From Balanoglossus misakiensis (Eukaryota; Hemichordata): 64,000 nucleotides of DNA. Both the position numbers and the translations under genes were made by a program. This document shows, piece after piece, positions 43,830 through 57,299 of this stretch; the stretch's first letter is position 1, and the number at the start of each line of letters is the position of its first letter. The stretch lies in assembly GCA_040954595.2 (NCBI GenBank), contig CM082590.2, forward strand, positions 9,486,001 to 9,550,000. Reading direction: 5' to 3'. The notes below the pieces were generated by a model that was given only the letters and a program-made list of their open reading frames with translations, was not told the DNA's origin and ran no database searches.

Positions 43830-46800
43830 GTTGAATAGAACAAAAATAGTGAAATGATCATCAAAAGTTACAGCTACACTGTCCCTTTATACTGTGTCTG
43901 GAAAAAATACGATGTGGTGGTAAACTTTCTTTTTGTTGTGATGACCTGACCGCGGGTTTGGAGACGAGAACGACCAGCTTGTCCATTCGTGTGGCTGTTG
44001 GCAGATTTACCTTTTGTGTTGAATGTCGGCAATTTATGACTGTGCTATGGACGACGTCAGACTGAGACTTACTCTGCTGTGATAATGACTCGTTTGTTCG
44101 AAAGACTCCGTACACGAGATTCGCTGAATTCACCAATGAAGGCACTGGCTGTACGTTATGTGCCCGAAAACGCAAGGGAAAATCGAAAATACGAATTTGT
44201 ATACATTTTCACTGAAACAGTCTATGTGGCAAGTGTCTTTCGCTCTGTATGTTTTTTTCCGCGAAGCATTGAATGATATGTACATTTCAAATGCAATTTA
44301 CGCATGATGAGTACATTCAATGATTAGGTCAATAAACAACTGTTTTATTAATAAAACCGCTCGTCATGTTCATTTTTGTAGAGTGAAAAAATTCTTTGAA
44401 TTGAAAGTAAATCATAGAGTGAGACTTAATGAATCCTGAAGCAGTATGAAAAGGGCATGGTTATGATTGTTGTCCATTGAACACCTGCTCATTTTATTTT
44501 GTTTATTCCACATTTAGAAAATTTCAAGATTTCTCCTAACAGGGGCTTAAAATAATAAAATGATTCTTACTTTAGTAGTGGGTTGTTGGAAAAGAATATT
44601 TCATTGCCTTTCTTTGACGTCATTGCATTTTTACCACAGACGACTCGGTAAATTTTGAATGCACTAAACCCAAAACTGAGGGGGTGTTGTTTGTGTGTTT
44701 GCAACTCTAGTGTACATCTACATCTTTGCTCCAGTTCATGTACAAACATGCTTGGTATTACTCTAGCTCAACGCGTCTCTGGGCTAGTAGGGAGTTTGAC
44801 GTAATATTGGAAGCGTTTCAAACATCCACAGATAAATTGGCGATCCATTTATTGGAGACCCCATAAATTATCACTGCTTGTGTTGTTGTCTTTTTAAACT
44901 TTTTTTTCTTTATTATGGCAACAACTGCTAGTGTTGTTGATCAGTTTGGCAGACTGCCGCTAGGTTTATGAAAAACAAACTCATCTGTCACAAGTTTTAC
45001 CATAGCGCAGAAATCTGCCAAGCACTCATGCATTACTTTGGCTAGACTGTAAATACACTTCCTGATTTATGAACATGGATACAATTGTGTATTTAGTAGT
45101 AATGTTGCTTGCGCTACACACGTGCAAAGAAAACTCATGGGAAAAAAGTCCAAATGTTTTTCCTAAGGTATATATATTCTGATTTCACAATGATCCTGTC
45201 TGCCCTGACATAAGACAGTGCTATCCTGAGGGCAGATACATTACTTTTAACTAAACTATGACACTATTTCATACAAAGCCACGTTCTTATCAATAATAAT
45301 CATATTTATAAATTTGTTAACACAATTAAAACATGTTTGATATTAATGTTGACTGAATGATTATTGCTTGGTGCTTGGCAGCCAAACTACTTTCCTGTTA
45401 GAAGTATTCAAAATTCTATATTTTGGCAAGATACTGATGGCAGAAGTCTACATTTTCTACAAATGATGGGTCAGAATTCAGCATTTTATTTTATAACTCT
45501 GTGATTGCATAAAGATTTAGAGTAAACTAAAAGCGATTGATTTGGACGCAACGTAAACAGTCGACAGAAACAAGAGGAATTGCTCCTTGCCCTATGGGGG
45601 CGCTAAGCTACACGTGGCTCAGCCCGGAAATAAACACGACGGCCCCCAAGACAAATTACACCGGGGACGGGGAAGGTACTGCCCGGGGAAGGAACAAGAT
45701 CTACCGCCTATGAAAATTAAAGCCAAATGTGATCGCGAAATAACGGATATGTGCGGTGAAAATTGGAGTCAGTCTTGAGTAAATATTATTCATGAATGGG
45801 GTCAAGTGAAAGTCTATACATGTTTATCCAAATGTGCTACAAAATCTACAACTTACAAGAGTCGAAAAGGTCAAAACCGTGGCGACAAGTAGCATCCTTT
45901 ATGATCGAAGCTGATTTAAAACAATTTATGAGTAACAGCTCATCCTCTGGCCTAGAAGGTGACTTACCTGAAGAGAATGCTAATCATAAACAACACTAAG
46001 AAATTGACCTTATGCTGACCGTTGGCGCAGGTCAAGTTTTACATATTAACTCATAAGAACAAATGTCAACATAAATATTGCTGCTCTTACATTTTGAATA
46101 TTCTAACAAGATTGTGATTCAATTTCAGCACTACGCTATGTTTTGTGGCCATAACTTCTCAAAATATGTTTAAATCACATTAAAGTTAGTATGCATTAAA
46201 CATATGATTGAGATAATTACAGGTCCACAAGCTTGTGTGTTTTCATACCCTCGGTCGGGCGCCAACAGGGGCCTGCCGAAGGTCGAAAACCCTGACGTAG
46301 TATAACTTTAAGTAAAGAAAATTACTATTTGTTATGGACTAAGTTTTCCTTACCTTACTTGCATGCATTATAGTTGCTAAATCCAGCCAGAAATGGACCA
46401 ATTTCACTGTCAGCGTACACGAGATCACATCAGTACAAATATATATGACGTCGGCCTCGTGACCTGAAACTTGAAAATGGAAATAGAAGGGGTTAGACTT
46501 TGTTCTTACGTCCAAAAACAACACGAACACGTTATGTTGGTCAGAAATATTAGTAACTTACCTTAAATAAAACATTTCGTGGTAATATATCATAGAAAAT
46601 CCATATTTCGCCTCGGTCAAACAGCTGTACGTGAAACATGCTTGAAATATAATATGCAGACGACGTGACGTCATCATTTGGGGATGCGTACACCGTACGT
46701 TTGTTTGGTGATTTTCTAGAAATGCGGATGCAAAATTCATCTATTAATGTCTAAAATCCGGTTTTACATTTTTTCGGATTTTGATGATTCTTTTTTAAGA

Positions 46801-47885
46801 ATCTGTAGTCTGAAAAGTGAGAAAATAGTTTGATAGCGTTATCATGTTTGGACCAATCAGAGATCGAGTTTCTTATATTGGCGTTTGTTGATAAAGTCGA
46901 TGAAGCATTTTCAGGTTTTTATATATTTGCACGATCACCGCATCGATAAGCAAAAAACACGACGAAGTGGGAACAGTTTATCATCTGTAAACGCTAGTAT
47001 TCACAACGTATCTTGCTGCTGAAAAGAGCTTTTCGTAAAAAAGTGCAAAGCACGTGTGGTTTTGTACTGATGATTCACTTGTAAAGAGTGTATCTGTATA
47101 TGGAATTCCATGTTCGATGAACTTGTGTTTTTAATGATGAACTGAACGCGGACAATCCATTTTTTTTACGCCAAGTTTAATGCATTGTTAAAATACAGAA
47201 AAGACATTGCACTATAAAAGGACGATCTAAATAAAAATAGAAATTACAAAAAAATTAAGATTTGGGAAAGTTGGAATGTAGTAGTATTTTCATGATGAAG
47301 ATGGGTCAGAGTTATTGATAGGCAGTACCAAAGGGGCTGGTCATCATGAATGAAGAAGGTGGTTTCTTTATAAACTGTCCTTTTATCGCTCTCAAGTTTC
47401 TAATATGTCGATGTCTTACGAATTCTTTGCCCCAGGATCTTGCAAAACCATTATCAGTCAGCTCTAGGCCTATAGTACTCTGTAAACAAAGGAAACCAAA
47501 TGTATTTCATGAAGCATTATGACAAATAAGTATGTGCCTCGCATGGTACAGATTTTCGGAATTGTCCTCAAAAACGTCTTTGCCATATAAAAGCATGTGA
47601 GGATTCTTCTTCATAACAAACAAGAAACTGGACGACCACCCACTTGTTTTCATGAAAATCGCTACTTTATATTTTCTCCATAAACCTAACATTGAGATTG
47701 GCGGCCATTTTGAATTTCTGATTTGAGGCATATTTTTCTCTCTCATGCAGATTCTAGCGCGGTGACCCCAGTGTTTTTCTCAATTTTAAGAGAGAATAAT
47801 CTTAGGTTGCCTTTGCAATGAGTAAGACATGAGGGAAAGTTTCAGACTTTGATTTTCAATGATAGGAAAAAGCGAACAAGATCGC
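43830..47885. other. Gene-poor stretch; one possible spliced minus-strand transcript
   Basis: No recognised protein family. On the minus strand 46359-46463 looks like an exon: acceptor TTTTCAAGTTTCAG, 105 bp open in one frame, donor GTAAGG. A second good donor (TTTAAG|GTAAGT) ends a segment at 46562, but the reading frames of the two do not join. This could be a non-coding RNA or 5' UTR. Elsewhere nothing is supported. Confidence 0.3.
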
Positions 47886-47893
47886 CACTAGCC

Positions 47894-48019
47894 TTATCGT
47901 GGTCCACAGTCTTGACAATCGCTTCCATATACACATACATCGTACACTGAACCAGATCCTCCATCATCACAGACACCGTCCCCTGGCCATGCACAGAGGT
48001 TATCACAGGCTGAAAAGGA

Positions 48020-48090
<71 letters not shown>

Positions 48091-51000
48091 CCACCACCAC
48101 CACCACCACCACCACCACCACCACCACCTACTATGTCTAACTCCACAGTCTGAACAATCCGTGCCGTGACCACAGTCCATCCACATCGCTCCTTCCCCTC
48201 CATCATCACACTCGCCATCACCACCCCAGGGGCATGAGAAGGTACATCCTGTTGGAAGAAAGATACATGCAGTGAAGACATTTCAGAGAGTGGGGGAGGG
48301 GGCAGTTGACAGCCCCTCCTGGGTGACGTGTAAATAGTTTCTTGCTATAAAAAAGCATCATTCAGTCGTGTGCGGGCACTCCAGAAATCAAATAGGTCCT
48401 CTCTCACCTTCATAATCCGTCTCAGAGAGAAATCTTTGCCCACAATCGGAGCAATCTGTCCCAAGTCTGCACAGATAGAACTGGGCGCCCGTACCTCCAT
48501 CGTCACAAACGCCGTCAGAAGCGTATTCACAAAGATCAGAACATACTGAAAAAGAACAGAAAATGGTCGCATTCAGATGACTAAAGGTAAACAGTCACAC
48601 CAATTTACACATACGCCCATATATGACTAAAATGGACTATTTGAGTGTTCTAAAGAACATCTTTTATTTGCGTGTGCCAGTTGCGTGTTGGAGGCTTGGG
48701 TCAGGTATAGCTCTCATTGGTCAATAAAATTGAACACTGTGATTGGCTGAGAGTGAGAGTGTCACCCAGGGTCGTCATAAATGTGGGTGTCACGTGACGC
48801 CATACCTGGCGGAGGGCCGTATCTTTCACCACAGTCTGAACAATCCGAGCCAAACGGACACGCCCAATAATCAGCACCTAGTCCACCATCGTCACACTCG
48901 CCGTCATTTCGGTATTCACACGTATCAGTGCATACTGTGGGCAGAAAAAAATAATAATAAGACAGCTTGTTAGCGCCAACAACGGCAAAGAAACACGTAA
49001 CCCAACCTATGAAAGTGATGTAGAAATTTTCAGTCGTGCCTTGAGAAAGCGTTCCACTACCTCAACCTGAATGTACTACAGTGCACCAACTTGATTGATT
49101 TTTAGTCTTTCTGTGCTTGATAAACTTAAAATAAAAAGTTTGGGTGTTGCGGTGTGTGGGTGGGGGGGGGGGACAATATCTTGAGTTTTCGAAACTTTAC
49201 TGACAGTAAACGTTGTCCAGTCGTACGATAAGCTCAAAGTGCCCTTTTCTTGCTTTAATAGCTCTATGGTTCTTCAAACTTTCTTTTTTTACCAGTTCGT
49301 TGCTCGGCAGAGAGCCAGAAACAGTTCATTTTCAGTGACCATCTTATCAAAGAAGCTTTAGCATGTTCACTGCGGCCATGGGTATACCACATGGTGAGGG
49401 ACCTACAAATTGTTTGATGTTGCCATTGTTTGAACAAAACCATTCATTTGAACAAAACCATTCATTTGAACAAAACCACACAACTACAACGGGAGGTACA
49501 TAAATATATGAGTAGACGTTCCTGAGCATTCTATACGCATTATGTTCGCAAGCAATTATCCCAAAATAGTTCCAATGGTCGTCCACTATAGAATAACGTG
49601 GCATTATGCAGAGAGAATGCATCTACCAAATCCCCACAAATCAACTCTTGTCAGTCGTCGTCTGCTCGTAAAAGAGACAATACCTTTTATTACTTGGGAT
49701 GCATGGAGTTCCAAAACATCTTAATGGAAACGACACAGTCAACCTAGATTAAGACTGTGTCACCTTGATAGCCCCCAGGCCAAGTCTAACAAACCCTCGC
49801 TAAGGTCACTTGTATTGACGTTAACGAAAGCCTTTCAACGCCGCGACGACTACAACAATATAGTCAGTATCGACGGCGACGAGACAACTAGTCGTGCGCT
49901 TGGCATGTTCTGTCTCTATAAAGATTCTCAACAAATTCAGCTGTTCCCGTCTCTCAATTTTGCTCATTACCGTTCGTTGGTTTGTTTGGTTTCTTGATAT
50001 CTTTCCCCTACCTGGGCTATTTCCATCTCGTCGTTGATAAAAACCGTCTCCTTTCTTGGAATTCGACTTCTGAAAGATATACAGAATTAGAAAAACAATC
50101 ATAAATTGACTTGTACTGAATTTCACCATCTGATTTGATTTTTAACGAGATTGTCCCCTTGTCTCTTTAAAGGCCCAATAGCTGCCACTTGCAGCATATT
50201 TTAATCGTTAAAAATACTTCAATCTTCATCGTATCCTTAGCCGAAAGACAACTAAATTTGTGTGGGGCACCCTTTTAAGTTATTTAACTTGTTCATATTT
50301 AAATGTACAGCCAGACACAGAAGTTGGTAACAGTCTTGTGCTTACCCATCAGTAAATTTATTGAAACGGACCATTGTAAGTTTGAAAGTAAAATCATGAA
50401 AATAATCCTCAAAGTGGAGACTATAGGAGCTTTAAAACACAGTCGTGTAATATAAGATAGGGGCATTTCATGTAAGAAAGAGGCACTCTATTTCTCCTCA
50501 TACAAATGAAAGAAATAAACGCCTACGCCAAGGTCACGCCACACAAGCAGAGGACAATCTTTTAACGTGACTTGCATACTCAATTCATCTGCCCAGTGGG
50601 TATAGTCACACTATACACGGCGTTGCTTGGATACTGTTTATAAACAAACAAACAAACAACACGCTCGCTTTCAAATGTGCTTGAAACTTTAAAGTTTTAG
50701 CAAGCTTGACATAAAAGCTTTGTTGTCCACAAAGAAAGTTTATCCGTTGAATAATTATGCGTTTCTCGTCATACCGAAAACAATTTGAAAACATTGACAA
50801 TTTGCATAATTTTTTGGCCCCTGACACGACATATATCCCACCAGTGGACTAGTCAACTTCTCGAAGGCAAATATTTTTTTAACGAAACAATGACTTATTT
50901 ATATACAAGGACAGCGACCTGTCTCTAATGAATTGTCGAGTCTTTTAGAAAATGCTGTGGTAAATATCTGCTTTCAGTATTTAAATTTACCGCATGAACT

Positions 51001-51193
51001 TATGTCAACGGATTTCCAGCAGAAAGCAGTCGTCTGAGAAATATATGATAGATATAGTTTGGGATTTTACCTCGTGTTTGGTCAGCGCGGAAAGAATCTT
51101 GTCGAAACTGCGACGCTTATTCGAGAATTCATCCTCAGCGTCGACCAGAAGACAAGCACAAACACTCAACACAGTCCAGGCCAACAGGTTCAT
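47894..51193 (-). CDS. Secreted six-cysteine CDDGG-repeat protein B (6 exons, 4 modules)
   Basis: Exons, in order on the minus strand: 51071-51193, 50012-50069, 48806-48934, 48408-48545, 48132-48248, 47894-48009; 681 bp, 226 residues, in frame. A signal peptide (MNLLAWTVLSVCACLLVDA) and a basic linker with KRR come first. Four modules follow, each in its own phase 1-1 exon (the last carries the stop), with cysteines spaced exactly C-x3-C-x7-C-x11-C-x5-C-x2-C and the core DGxCDDGGxG...GxDCxDCG. The acidic residues between cysteines recall Ca-binding Lin-12/Notch repeats, but the spacing differs. Function unknown; predicted extracellular. The last intron starts at a GGT/ATG microsatellite. Paralogue of the gene at 51820-54780. 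Confidence 0.85.
48024..48131. repeat. CAT and CAC trinucleotide arrays abutting a splice donor
   Basis: About 22 CAT units then about 13 CAC units on the plus strand. On the minus strand the intron begins GTAGGTGGTGG, so the donor of exon 5 of protein B is the first bases of the array. Length variation could affect splicing. ORFs of poly-Met, poly-Asp or poly-Ser here are artefacts. Confidence 0.9.
49428..49482. repeat. 18-bp tandem repeat, about 3 units
   Basis: Unit ATTCATTTGAACAAAACC repeated in intron 2 of protein B; no other signal. Confidence 0.8.
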
Positions 51194-51555
51194 CCTACTC
51201 CACTGTTAACCAACGTACACTAGGTCTACTGAACGACAAACCTTCTCAGTCGAAAATCCTGCAGGCTGTAGTCAACAAAGCAGACGACATCTATGTCTTG
51301 CTCACGTGACGTACTGCCTTCCATTGAATGCGCCTGACGTTTCGTGAAGTGTAACAAGGGTTTCTTGATTGTAGAGAGGGGAGGGAGGGAGGGCTAGAGG
51401 GAGACAGACGAGGCGGAGGGAGGGAGGGGTTGCAGATATGGTGCTGTCGAAACTGGGAAGGAGATCTGACAAAGGAAGGGGGCAAGATCCACGCACACAT
51501 TCTAACCCACATATTCATAAATGAAGAACACTGTTCACATTGTTACGTTGCATTT

Positions 51556-51561
51556 TTTATT
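51556..51561 (-). terminator. Polyadenylation signal for repeat protein A
   Basis: AATAAA on the minus strand (TTTATT on plus), 259 bp after the protein A stop and before the protein B start. Confidence 0.55.
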
Positions 51562-51819
51562 GCAAATACAAGATGGCGACAGGATGAAACATTTACATGT
51601 GAAGAATAGTACATGTAAGAGATAGATGTTTATAATCGTTGCTCAGTGTACCCTACCAAATACTGTTTCTCATTCAGATTAAAATTAAACGAAATTTGTT
51701 TCCTTGTAATGACCATTTTCGAGTGTTTGCGGGAAACGTATAGTTAAGAGAAGGGAGACTGTACTATAAAACAATGATCTAACTTCGGCCATTTTGAAGT
51801 GAAGGCGTCATCCGCGAGT

Positions 51820-54780
51820 TCATTTTCCACCAGGCTTGTTTCCTTTAGATGGTTCCTTAGCAACCTTTGTTTTCTCGGCAACCAGTGTTTTCTTGGCGCC
51901 ACCTGCGTCGTCAAGGAGAAAACAAATTGTGAGCACAAAATCGCAGTACATATTTTAAAAATAAACCGAAAAAAACTAATTGTACATTTTTTCTTAAATT
52001 TGAATTTAGACCCGAAGGCGATGGAAAATGATATCCATTTGGTCCAAAATTAAGGGAAAATATAAATAAAATGACCGAAAATGTTTTTAAAGTGTCACGC
52101 CGGACTTTTTGACTGAGATGTGGTCGAGGTCAAAGGTTAAAGACGACATACCTCCTCTGGGCCCGCAGTCAGCGCAGTCGGTGCCCAAATCGCACATTGA
52201 GTATACAGATCCCGGACCTCCGTCGTCACATTCTCCATCGTTATGATATGCGCAGGTGTCTACACACGCTGAAATAAATAACATGTAAACAGATGGTAGA
52301 AAGCAAACTCGCATTAGCCATCCCAAATCCCCCCGCCCATAATGTCCTAAATATCCCTCAGCGTAAAACAACCTTGCAGACAGCTCTCATAGGAGTTTTG
52401 CGAAATCAAATTGTACCCAGCCCGCAGATCATGGCATAAACCCCATGAATGCGCATGCTAGTCTTTCTCGCCTTTGAAATTTACCGCCACTTATATTACC
52501 TCTAGGGCCACAGTCTCCACAGTCGCTGCCTAATGGACAGATAGAATAGTCCGATCCGGGGCCACCATCATCGCAGTCACCATCATTGTGAAAGGCACAC
52601 GTGTCACTACAACCTACAAGTAATTATTCAGTTATGTTAATCATCTTAAAGGGAAGGGGTCGTCTCGCCGCGTGGGTGTAGGATCTTGAGTTGCTGTCAT
52701 GCCCAGTCTATGCTATAGTTGGCTGCTTCTTTCATTCTTAGAATTAAATTGCATACAAATATATAAAAGGTCAGCGTTAAGCCTTATTCGACTTACCAGG
52801 GCTGGACTCGGGGTTTCTAGGGCCACAGTCTCCACAGTCGCTGCCTAGTTCACAGACAGAATACTGCGATCCGGGGCCACCATCATCACATTCACCATCA
52901 AGGGCCCAGGAACATGTATCACTGCAACCTATAAGTAATTATGTAATACTTTTCTTAAAGCGAAAACATTCAATGCTTGAAGCCTCCTGAACACAGGAAT
53001 TCGTAAAAATATGCCTCTATACATGTTACTAACCAGGGTAGGATCTGGGTCCGCAGTCATTGCAATCGGTTCCAAGATCACAGACAGAATACAGCGACCC
53101 AGGGCCGCCATCATCGCATTCGCCATCAGAGGCCCAGTAACATGAATTACTGCAACCTGCAAGTAATTGTTCGATATTGTTACAGGTTGTGCTGTTTTGG
53201 TTGTTGGCCTATTCATCTCCTACTGACGCCAGTCGCTTATGAAAATGACGGTTACCATGGAAAATGGACATGTAACCAATGATATATATTTCAATTGGTG
53301 GCCACGCGAAAAGGTGTACTGCCACATGATAGAAAATCACACACGCCCACATATATGGAATCCCAAATGCATGCTGGGAACATATAAGTACATACTAGTG
53401 ATTGAATGTTGACTTACCCCCTGTTTGTCGCTTGGTGCCAGTTTTCTGTTAAAACAGAAAAAATAGTTCTGATTAATAAAATATGAGAGTGATACAGTAT
53501 GTCAAAAGGAACAAATAAATGAAGATATTGTAAGAAATTTCATTTCATATCCCACGGAAAAGAGGTATCCGTTGAAACAACTGTGCTCCTATTGGACCAT
53601 GGGAGAACTTTGTTTGATGAAACTAGAATTATTGTCCAGTGTCACACGAGAATGTCCTCCCGTATAAACTACCTAGTCACGCGAGATCTCGCAGGGTCAT
53701 GTGAAGTTCGGTAAAGGGTCTATTGTGGCCACTGAAGAGAACGTATGTGTTGAAACGAGATTCAGAGAGTGAGCTGGGAGTTCAGAAACTGGACTGGGTC
53801 GGGAGTTCAAAATACTTTGATCTCTCGTATATTCCCTTCAAACCACTTTAAAGTCTTCCAACCCTATTGTGTCCAAACAAACGCATGAAACTCGACAAAG
53901 ACAGTAAAGTGCATGCTAAACGTTTAGCTGTCCAGTCTTAATGGGTTTGGGGGGGGGGGGCACTCGGCTCATCAAGATATATGAGAAGGTACAGGTATTG
54001 GGATCATAATCTCTTAACTTTTCTGCGCTTGCGTACAGTAGAAGTAACAGACCCAATAGGGGGGGGGGGTAACACCAAGCTTCTATATTCATATACAATG
54101 TATACACTCACAAGGTTGACCTATTTACCTCAGGGCTGAGCTTATATACCTCGTCTGAAGCAAATAGTTTGAGGTACCTGCCTGTTGTGTTGAGTGGGGT
54201 CATTACCCGCCACAAAAAAAACAAGGTGAACGAAAGGCCTTTAGCAGTCATTGCTTCTGCTGTATGTAGGTTTTTATGTCATCGAGAAATCAAAGACTAT
54301 CCTTGGACTGTTTTCCGTAACTTAGGTTGCTGACATTATTTTCGGCATGGGAGGTGTCGGAGAAATGAACGTGTTTTTTTTAAAGCGACAAAATCATCCC
54401 GATTTTTCTAGCCTGGCTTATGTACCCACAAGTTAGCTCATTTAAAGAGACTGTACTTCAAAAGTAAAACCATGCAAAATTGGAACTATAGGAGGTGTAA
54501 TAAACACATATAACAATACAGTATAAGAAAAACCTCTGGAACAGGTTACACGCAGCCATAGTAAGAGGTTCTTATGTACTCCTAGTCAGAAATTCAACCA
54601 CTTCTATAAGTTGAAAACGTCTCGGACAGAAGTGTTAACAATGTTTAATCGTCCGCTTACCTTCAGAGACTTGGCCGCCAACTTTGCCAAATAGGTGCTT
54701 TTCTTGGATGGTTTATCTTGACATTGCACCAGCACAAGTGCGACAGAGAGAACCAGGAGGCACGCAATGAAGGACTTCAT
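51820..54780 (-). CDS. Secreted six-cysteine CDDGG-repeat protein A (7 exons, 4 modules)
   Basis: Exons, in order on the minus strand: 54661-54780, 53418-53445, 53034-53156, 52797-52928, 52500-52613, 52152-52268, 51820-51902; 717 bp, 238 residues, all junctions in frame. A signal peptide (MKSFIACLLVLSVALVLVQC) leads to a Lys-rich linker (DKPSKKSTYLAKLAAKSLK). Four modules follow, one per phase 1-1 exon, with the same C-x3-C-x7-C-x11-C-x5-C-x2-C spacing as protein B and cores such as DGECDDGGPGS and GTDCNDCGPR. The tail (KKTLVAEKTKVAKEPSKGNK) is Lys-rich and has no anchor, so a secreted, basic, disulphide-rich protein is expected. A matrix, mucus or host-defence role is possible but not shown. 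Modules 2 and 3 are very similar, suggesting recent exon duplication. Confidence 0.87.
52645..52760 (+). mobile_element. Half copy of AGGGAAGGGGTCGTCGCGCC MITE
   Basis: CTTAAAGGGAAGGGGTCGTC, then TGTCATGCCCAGTCTATGCT; matches the left end and interior of 32359-32582 in inverted internal order. In the intron between modules 2 and 3 of protein A. Confidence 0.65.
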
Positions 54781-54843
54781 CTTGGTAATCTTCGACCCTG
54801 CAGCAGCGCCGAGAAAAGTGACTTTGGTGGTCACCCAAGACGA

Positions 54844-54866
54844 CTTTATAAGTCTTTGACCACGTG
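54844..54866 (-). promoter_or_regulatory. TATA and E-box upstream of repeat protein A
   Basis: On the minus strand CTTATAAAG (54844-54852) is 64-72 bp before the ATG. An E-box CACGTG (54861-54866) and a CCAAT motif just beyond precede it. Protein B also has CACGTG upstream of its start, at 51303-51308, within CTCACGTGACG. Confidence 0.55.
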
Positions 54867-54889
54867 ACCAAATTGGCCAATCTTCATTC

Positions 54890-55038
54890 AGAAGGCGTGC
54901 GCAGTGTTTGCAATCTTACAACCTGTTGTCATGCTTGCTTTGTATGACGGCCGAAATCTGAGGGGTCGTGGATAGTTCAAGATGTACGAGAATGGCCTTA
55001 AATTCGACAATGCAACACTTAATGTTATGGTTTGAACT

Positions 55039-55075
<37 letters not shown>

Positions 55076-56640
55076 GAGAGAGAGAGAGAGAGAGAGAGGG
55101 ATGGAGGGAGAGAGAGGGGGAGGAGAAAGAGAAGGAAAGAGGGAGAGAAGAGAGAAATGAGAGAGGTAAGGGGGATGGGGAGAGAGAAGAGAGGGAATGC
55201 ACTTGTTCCCTTTATCCACCACCCCTAAGTTTCTTCTCATGACTCAAAAAGTGCAGTGTAAGGTGACCTAAATGTACTGAGACCACTCAATGTATTGTTG
55301 CCAGGAACAGCCAACGCAGAGAGTCGATGAAATGGAGTGGAACGTGAGAAGAATCACACTTTGTGTTTGTTTACCCTCGTACGACCTTCTCTCGGATCTA
55401 TCTGGGTCGCCCGTGTGAACGACAAGAAGACATTCTCGTTCTTTTTGCAAAAATTCTGTTCAAAGAAGTTGATTTTCAGTGACGTTTTGAAAGACTTGCA
55501 ATGATGTCGACCAATCATGGCCATGGGGGATGACACAAGCTAATACTAGTACCTAGACAGACGACAAAAGTGACCACGGCCATTCCTATTCATAAAACAC
55601 ATATACACCGAGGACACAAAGCCTAAAAGGTTAATTTACTTCAAGTCCAACTCAGACTGAAAACCAATATTGGCGTGCAGAACAAGCTTAAGGTCACTTT
55701 GGGAACACGTTGAAACTTGATGCAGCAGGGTGACTCATATACAAAAATCTTTGTGTTATTTTTTTGTTTATTGCAGATCTGTAAGACTGCACATCGATCT
55801 CAGTGTTACGTCTATGGTGAAAATTTAAAGTAATGCTTTTCATGAAAACAAGACGATGAACACGCAGTTTTTTCTTTGTTTCCGAAAAGACAATTTCAGG
55901 GTTTGGAAGAAAAGCATTATGGCCTACGAGAAACGTACGCGCTCGCATTGATTCTACACACTAAATCCGTGCGTTTTTTCCCGCACGTACTGCCTACCCG
56001 GGTCTCCTAGCAACAACAAACACTGCGTAGGTGTACTGTGTTTCCAGATTTTAAGAAACAACGTACATGTAAGTAAACAGCATTAGACAATAAACCTGGC
56101 AACCTCGTCTGTAAATGAATGGGATTCGTGTTTTGAACTTCCTGTGTTCAAAATGAAAATACATTGGGGCATGACTATCATGACTATAGTGAATGGTTGT
56201 AGTCCGGGTCGCGAGTCGTACAATAGAAGAAATGGAACGTCAGCACATTTTGAACTCGTGAGTGCCGCCCCCGGAGAAAGAAAGATGGGGAAAGAGAAAG
56301 AAGGGGGCGAGAGAGAGACAGAGACAGAGAGAGAGAGGGAGACAGAGAGAGACAGACAGAGAGAGGGAGACAGAGAGAGGTAGTACATGTATATCAATTT
56401 ACAACTGGTTTCTCTTTGATTCTCAGACAAAATGTCTGTTGTTTCTTACATTTCTCTAAGTTACGCTACATTCAAACAAAAATTAATGCAAATAGGAGAA
56501 TATTTCAGCCAAATTATGGACCCTTGCGTCGATGGCAAAACCCACCCCTAAATCACGCGGCTAGGGGGTTTGTCTCGCGACCACATAAATAATCCCGACT
56601 CACTTAGAGGAACTGGTCTCTGAACCCGGAAGTCAGCTGA
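54890..56640. other. Gene-free stretch with GA-rich microsatellites
   Basis: GA/GAGAGG-rich runs occupy 55037-55195 and 56280-56385 (the latter with GACAGA). The long frames on either strand here are products of the repeats. No gene recognised. Confidence 0.6.
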
Positions 56641-56679
56641 AAAATAAAAACAAAATCATTGCAGACGACGGTCAATGTC

Positions 56680-57268
56680 ATGACGGAGATATCTGAGCCC
56701 GACGGAAGTTCCAATACTTATGATCTGACGTTCAAAGTCCTTGTACTTGGAGACAGCGACGTTGGGAAGACCTGCCTTGTCAACCAGTTCTGCGAGAATA
56801 AATTTCATGAGAGTTATGTTTCAACCATAGGTGAGTCGAGTGTACGGAATATGGCGAAAGTGTCCGGAAATACCGCTATACCATTTAGCGTTGGAAACCT
56901 GCGACAAGAAATTAGTAACGATGACAGTTGACTTCACTGAACATGGAAGTGTATTGTATGATGTAGTAGAACAGTTGGACATAACACATATGTCACTGAA
57001 CTAAATTCGTTGCACCATACATATCGCATTGGCATTACGTCATCAGTTTTGCTGATCGTGTGTACATACATGTAGATATTTGCTTTGCGTTCAGGAAGGG
57101 TGATCGTCACTCTCAGATTGACACATATCAATAAAATTGGACCGAGAAACACCCTGTGTTCTAAAGAAGATATCTTCCTGGTCCACCATACACTGCCATT
57201 GGGTTACTATGGTAATACTGGCATTCATGCACGTGACTGTATTACAACTCTCCTGTTGGTCAGTTCAC

Positions 57269-57299
<31 letters not shown>

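Noticed and set aside
44079-44276. Short frames on both strands around 43.9-44.3 kb
   Set aside because: No splice sites or recognisable residues; chance frames.
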